From: Pseudisothecium myosuroides
Taxonomy: Eukaryota > Streptophyta > Bryopsida > Hypnales > Lembophyllaceae
Direction: 5' to 3'
NCBI GenBank assembly: GCA_951799445.1
Contig: OX637287.1
Span: 41,693,724-41,757,723, forward strand
Length of the DNA stretch: 64,000 bases
The position numbers and the translations under genes were made by a program. The notes under the pieces were generated by a model. It was not told where the DNA came from. It made no database searches and saw only the letters and a program-made list of their open reading frames with translations. Below, piece by piece: positions 58,790-64,000 of the stretch. Numbering within the stretch: position 1 is the first letter of the stretch; the number at the start of each line of letters is the position of its first letter.

Positions 58790-60670
58790 TGGATTCTTTG
58801 GGCAACTTTGGATCCACGGCGACCTCAGGTAGGAGACTTCTTGTCCAGGGCGACCTCTTATAGGCGACCTCTTGTCTTGGGCGACTTCGGGTGGAGGTGA
58901 GAACCATTGCTTTTTCAGCTTTGTTCAAAATTTGGCAATTTGGGGGGTTCTGCGGGCGACTTCGGGTCTTAGGCGACCTCTTGTGGGCGACCTCGGGTCT
59001 AAGGCGACCTCTTATGGGCGACCTCTTGTCTTGGGCGACCGCGGGTGGAGGTGAGAGCCTTGGCCTTCTTTTTGTCCCAAAATTGGCAAATTTTGGGGTT
59101 CTATGGGCAACTTCGGGTCTAGAGCGACCTCTTGTAGGAGACCTCGGGTCTAGGGCGACCTCTTGTCTAGAGAGACCTCTTTTGGGCGACCTCTTGTCTT
59201 GGGCGACTTCGGGTGCAGGTGAGAACCATTGCCTTTTCAGCTTTGTCCAAAATTTGGCAATTTGGGGGGTTCTACTAGTGACTTCGGGTCTTGGGCAACC
59301 TCTTATGGGCGACCTCTTGTCTTGGGTGACCGCGGGTGGAGGTGGGAGCCTTGACCTTCTTTTTGTCCCCAAATTGATAATTTTTGAGATTCTGCGAGCG
59401 ACTTCGGGTCTAGAGCGACCTCTTGTGGGAGACCTCGGCTCTAGGGCGACTTCTTGTCTAGAGAGACCTCTTTTGGGCGACCTCTTGTCTTGGGCGACCT
59501 CTTGTCTTGGGCGACTTCGGGTGGAGGTGAGAACCATTGCCTTTTCAGCTTTGTTCAAAATTTAGTAATTTGGGGGGTTCTATGGGCGACTTCGGGTCTT
59601 GGGCGACCTCTTGTGGGCGACCTCGGGTCTAAGGCGACTTCTTATGGGCGACCTCTTGTCTTGGGCGACCGCGGGTGGAGGTGAGAGCCTTGGCCTTCTT
59701 TTTGTCCCAAAATTGGCAAATTTCGGGGTTCTATGGGCAACTTCGGGTCTAGAGCGACCTCTTGTAGGAGACCTCGGGTCTAGGGCGACCTCTTGTCTAG
59801 AGAGACCTCTTTTGGGCGACCTCTTGTCTTGGGCGACTTCGGGTGCAGGTGAGAACCATTGCCTTTTCAGCTTTGTTCAAAATTTAGTAATTTGGGAGGT
59901 TCTGCGGGCGACTTCGGGTCTTGGGTGACCTCTTGTGGGAGACCTCGGGTCTAGGGCGACCTCTTGTCTAGAAAGACCTCTTTTGGGCGACCTCTTGTCT
60001 AAGGCGACTTCGGGTAGAGGTGAGAACCATTGCCTTTTCAGCTTTGTCTAAAATTTGGCAATTTTGGGGGTTCTGCGGGCGACTTCGGGTCTTAGGCAAC
60101 CTCTTGTGGGCGACCTCTTATGGGCAACTTCTTGTCTTGGGCGACGGTGGGTGGAGGTGAGAGCTATTGCTTTTTGAGCTTTGTCCAAAATTTGGCAATT
60201 CGGGGGGTTCTACGGGTGAATTCGGGTCTTGAGCGACCTCTTATGGGCGACTTCTTGTCTTGGGTAACTTCTTGTCTTGGGCGACTTTGGATGGAGGTGA
60301 GAGCTATTGATTTTTGAGCTTTGTACAAAATTTGACAATTTTGAGGATTCTACGGGCAATTTTGGATCTCATGCAATTTCTCATGGGTGACTTCTTGTCT
60401 TGGGCGACCACGGGTACAGGTGAGAGCCTTGGCCTTCTCTTTGTCTCAAAATTGGCAATTTTGGAAGTTCTATGGGGAACTTTGGCTATCGGACGACCTC
60501 TTGTGGGTGACCTCTTATGGGTGACTACGAGTGGAGGTAGGAGCCTTGGCATTCTCTTTGTCCCTAAATTGACAATTTTTGAGGTTCTACGGGCGACTTT
60601 GGGTCTAGAGCGACTTTGGGTCTAGAGCGACTTCTTGTGGGCAGCCTCTTGTCTACAACAATCTCAGGTG
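58790..60670 (+). repeat. GCGACCTC satellite, about 320-bp higher-order unit
   Basis: The words GGGCGACCTCTTGTCTTGG, GGGCGACTTCGGGT and GACCTCGGGTCT repeat throughout. CAGCTTTGTTCAAAATTT-like words fall near 58,916, 59,239, 59,549 and 59,868 (about 310-323 apart), then at about 140-170-bp spacing to the end. The unit is therefore a dimer of two related halves, one with AACCATTGCCTTTTCAGC and one with GCCTTGGCCTTCTTTTTG. Divergence increases towards 60,300-60,670. Open frames on both strands across the array follow from the repeat and are not taken as genes. Confidence 0.9.
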
Positions 60671-62580
60671 AAGATGGAGCTATCACTTTTTCCTTCTCTA
60701 AACAATGGCTATGCTTTATGTTTTCTCTTTTCTTTTATAAAGAAAAAGAAAAAGATAGATTTTTAAGTAAGAACATCTTCTTTGTTTTTTTGGCAATTTT
60801 GGTAGTTAAAAAGAGATTTCAAACCTCTTCACCTTCTTTTTTTTCACTTGAAATTTGTTTATTAATATTTTTATCCTACGTTGTTCATATCATCATGCGT
60901 CATGAAAACTCCTTAATCAATTATGTTTGAAATTTTTGAAAATAATTTTCTATTAATGTCTCCTCCATTTCTTTCATTGGTTTTCATGAGTTGAAATACC
61001 TTGATGTTGTTCCCTTGGAAAATTTTTAGAAAGTCTTCCTGATTCCTAGGAACCTTTTAAGGAAGGGTATTCTAAAATTGCCCTTGCTCACCAAATCGTC
61101 CCTAGATATAGTGCAAAAATTGTTAGTATGATTTGCAAGCTCCTTTTTGTAATTATGCATTGAAAATAAACAATTTGGTTGTCCAACTAAAACTTTTGAT
61201 GTCTTTTAAGAGTGAGTGAAAAAATCTTTAAAAAAAAGGATGCTTTAGGGAACTATATGGATTCTCTTTTAGGTGAATTGTTATCATTTTTGAGTCTTGT
61301 AAGATTCATTACAGATATCCTACTACGGAGAAAAAGTTGGAGAACATAAAGAACTGTTGGTGGATGGTTCTAGAGTTGCATGTTCATTGTGTATAAGTCA
61401 CAAGTCCGCAACATTCAAAAAGGAGCATAGAGAACTTGCAAGCAAAGCATAAATGTATCATGAAATCTATCTTGTATTCTATAGGGAAATTGATCCAGTT
61501 GATGAAAAGTAATGATATGGAGGAATTTAAGACAATGAAGTATTTGAAAATCCATCAACAATGAGGGATATTGTGAGGAAGTTGGGTGAGTTCACTGAGC
61601 TTAATCCGAAGAAGTGATTAACATGTAAATAAGTGGTGAACTTGCTTATGGACACACCATGGTTGATGAAGCCCTTTGAAGTAGTTTCTTGCATTAATGT
61701 TTTGTAATAGGACATGATGTTACTAAATTAGCACACATAGAAACGTAGGCCACATTGCATGTTCAAAATTTTGAAGAGAAATGTAAATATATTAAGGGCG
61801 ATTGGAAGAAATACTTGTCCTATTTCTTGTCCCCTTGCCCTGAAAAATTGGCTTTTTGCTCATAACTTTTGCATTGTATGTCCTTTTGGCATGAAATTTG
61901 GAATGAAGGTAGATGCTAAAGTTGCAGATCTTGAGTATTTTTTTAAATTTTCTTAAAATTACTTTACTATTTTTAACCTGCCCCCGATTGGATGTCTACC
62001 TTGGCCATTTTGGGGGATTTTAGTCCTCTTTTTGACCCAAAAATGCGAATTTGAAGCCACAAATTGGACATGTTGGAGGTCTACTAACATTACAAGGGCT
62101 GACATTGAGTTTTTATGAAAATAGTATCATGTCGATTGCACACATGGGGTCAAAGTGACCTTCCTTTGCGCGAAAGCTATGAAGAGAAAAAATTTTCCTT
62201 CATGAATTTTTTGGTGCAATGCGATTGTAATCTTCTCTAGCAAAATGGCTTTTTTCATGAAATTTTTTTAAATTTTTTTGAATTACTAAAAATGAAAATC
62301 TCCACAGATCCCTTTTCCGCTATTTTCTGCTCCTAGTGGCTTCTGCAGTACTTCGTAGTAGTCCGTAGTACCGCATAGTACAGCATAGTACTAAATCAAC
62401 GGTTTAAATTTGAAGAAGCCTTGAATCAACGGTTCAGATTTGTCGGGGCGCTTCTAAAACGTAGTATTAGTAGTATTGCATAGTACTGCCAGTCCTATGG
62501 CCAAAAAACGCAGTTTTGAAGGAAAAACGTGAAGTGTTTTTTGCAACTACCCTTAACCACTTTTTATATAATGTGCCATT
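60671..62580. other. AT-rich intergenic DNA, no gene seen
   Basis: No supportable gene. At 62,345-62,480 the word GTAC/TAGTAC recurs many times (GTAGTACCGCATAGTACAGC) together with two AATCAACGGTT words, a local cluster of unknown meaning. Confidence 0.45.
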
Positions 62581-62584
62581 TTAA

Positions 62585-63497
62585 CCCCTAATGTCCCAAA
62601 GGCCTTTTTTTCATCCCTAAACACTCAAAACTACGATTTGTATTGCAAAGAGTAAAAAACTTTAATCTTTTTTTTTTGCATATCTAATCAGAGGATCTTG
62701 TACTAGGCTAGTACAAGAATTTGTAGTAAAATTTTTAGAAACTTTGACTGTGTGGATTGGAAGATATATGCATTTAAAGTAAAGACAAAAGTTTTTTTAC
62801 ACCTTGCTCAACTAGATTTTTTTGGCTTTAAGTCATCTTAACTTAAAGTTTTTGCACCACTGATTTTGATTTTATATTTTTTTATATTGAAAAATTGAGT
62901 TGTAAATCTATGAAAAAAAATTTTAAAATCCTTAATTTTCACTCATTAAAAAATTGTTAAGTAGAAGTAGGTTCAAGATTGAAGGAAAAACTAAATTGTT
63001 AATAGCTCTAAGATGGTACTAAAGCACAATTATTTCAGCAGTGAGATTGTTCTAATAAGTAGACTTAATCCTCTCTAACAATTCTATTTGAAAAATTAGA
63101 AAAAATGCATTCAAAAATAAATTCTATAAGTTATTTAAAAAAAAAGATGCTATGATTGCCCAAAAAACAAGATTGTCCATAGCTTTCTAGTTACCAGTCC
63201 AAATAAAATGAATCAAAGCTTCATATGAAGACAAAAAAATTTAATTTTTTGTGGTTTCAATTTTAAAAATTCAATTTTTTGTGGTTTCTATTGAGCTGCG
63301 CCTCGAGTTGCTTTTTGGACTTAGGATGGCTTAACTTTTGCTTCCAAGCACCGATTGAAATAAAATTATATTTTGTGAAAGATAATTTGATTTCTTATCT
63401 GTAAAAAAAATTTCAAAAAATCTAGTCAAAAATTGAGAACACATTAGCCTACCTGAAAACCCCAAAGTCCCATGTAGGGACTTTGGGACTTTAGGGG
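62585..63497 (-). mobile_element. TTAA-bounded short element, copy G (913 bp)
   Basis: TTAA lies at 62,581-62,584 and 63,498-63,501. The ends are CCCCTAATGTCCC and GGGACTTTAGGGG. Internal order is as in copy C (CACTCAAAACTACG near the left end, AGAGGATCTTGTA, GTTAATAGCTCTAAGATGG, and CTTTTGCTTCCAAGCACCGATTG on the right). Non-autonomous. Confidence 0.8.
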
Positions 63498-63632
63498 TTA
63501 AAAAAATACTAAATATTCTAAATGCAAAGTGCCGAGGTCCATGTATTGAATTTGAATTTTCTTCTGCAAATACTTTGTAGTTTTTGTCAAACAATTTATT
63601 CTAGTTATTCACAAGAATAAAGTTGAGTTTAA

Positions 63633-64000
63633 ACCTCTAAAGGACCAAGAGTCATCTAGGGAGTTCAAATAGGTATCTACAATTTCAATTGTCATCATTT
63701 TTAAATTTATTTTTTTCAAATAGAAGAATACATCAGCTTTGTGGGAATATAATTTTTTTTCAATTGGTGTCTGAAAGCAAAAGTTATGCCACCCTCAGCC
63801 AAGAATGAAGGTCGACGGGCAACACAAAAATCACAAAAAGTCAAAATTAGAATTAAATTTTTTTTCTTCAAATATTTTATTTTTGTCTACATGTGAAGCT
63901 TTGATTCATACTATTTGGCCTAGTAATGAGAATGTTATGGACAATCTTGTTTTTGGGCAATCATGGAAACTTCTTGAAAAAATCTCGTATTAGATTTCAT
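63633..64000 (+). mobile_element. TTAA-bounded short element, copy H (cut by window end)
   Basis: TTAA at 63,629-63,632 is followed by ACCTCTAAAGGACCAAGAG and then by copy-A landmarks (CAATTGGTGTCTGAAAGC, AAAAGTTATGCCACCC, GAAGCTTTGATTCATAC, GTTATGGACAATCTTG). Forward orientation. The right end lies beyond the window. Confidence 0.7.

Noticed and set aside
58695..59565. Long open frames on both strands (287 and 224 codons) with repeated arginine/proline- or leucine/glycine-rich motifs
   Set aside because: They lie entirely in the GCGACCTC satellite and repeat with its period; openness on both strands follows from the repeat, not from coding.
1..64000. tRNA, rRNA, CRISPR arrays, operons or prokaryotic signals
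   Set aside because: None were seen; gene structure with spliceosomal introns is eukaryotic.

Overview
The window reads as nuclear DNA of a land plant (streptophyte). The evidence is a plant-type ATP-dependent PEP carboxykinase gene with eleven GT-AG introns, a divergent AP2/ERF-like gene, a plant CACTA (En/Spm) transposase, and Stowaway- and CACTA-type MITEs. I cannot name the species. The short N-terminal regulatory region of the carboxykinase, the compact introns and the very AT-rich surroundings would suit a bryophyte-grade plant, but that is inference.

Layout. Positions 1-29,870 are AT-rich, repeat-dominated DNA with no convincing gene. They hold four copies of a 1.5-1.8 kb composite repeat in alternating orientation, several 0.8-0.9 kb elements bounded by TTAA and CCCC...GGGG ends, a 1 kb element with 25-bp inverted ends and a 320-bp foldback core, and several small MITEs. 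Positions 29,880-39,000 are a gene island: promoter, leader and coding region of PEP carboxykinase (plus strand, 12 exons, 665 aa), a 571-bp Stowaway-type element, and an intronless 348-codon AP2/ERF-like gene (minus strand) with an 83-codon internal duplication. A G-rich minisatellite (39,160-39,430) lies upstream of that gene. Positions 40,944-49,353 hold a decayed CACTA transposase gene (minus strand, 4 exons, 1,166 codons, three in-frame TAG codons), a candidate CACTA terminus and a CACTA MITE. Positions 50,000-54,015 hold plus-strand exon-like segments of unknown function. From 54,350 to the end the DNA is again AT-rich: nested and side-by-side TTAA elements, a 425-bp satellite, and a GCGACCTC-based satellite of about 320-bp period.

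Functionally only the carboxykinase can be placed with certainty: it makes phosphoenolpyruvate from oxaloacetate for gluconeogenesis. The AP2/ERF-like protein would be a nuclear DNA-binding protein. Everything else is mobile or satellite DNA. The two most informative structural points are a nested insertion (element at 54,717-55,476 inside an older relative) that supports TTAA target-site duplication for an abundant short-element family, and the TAG-only pattern of stops in the CACTA coding region, which fits decay of methylated CHG sites.
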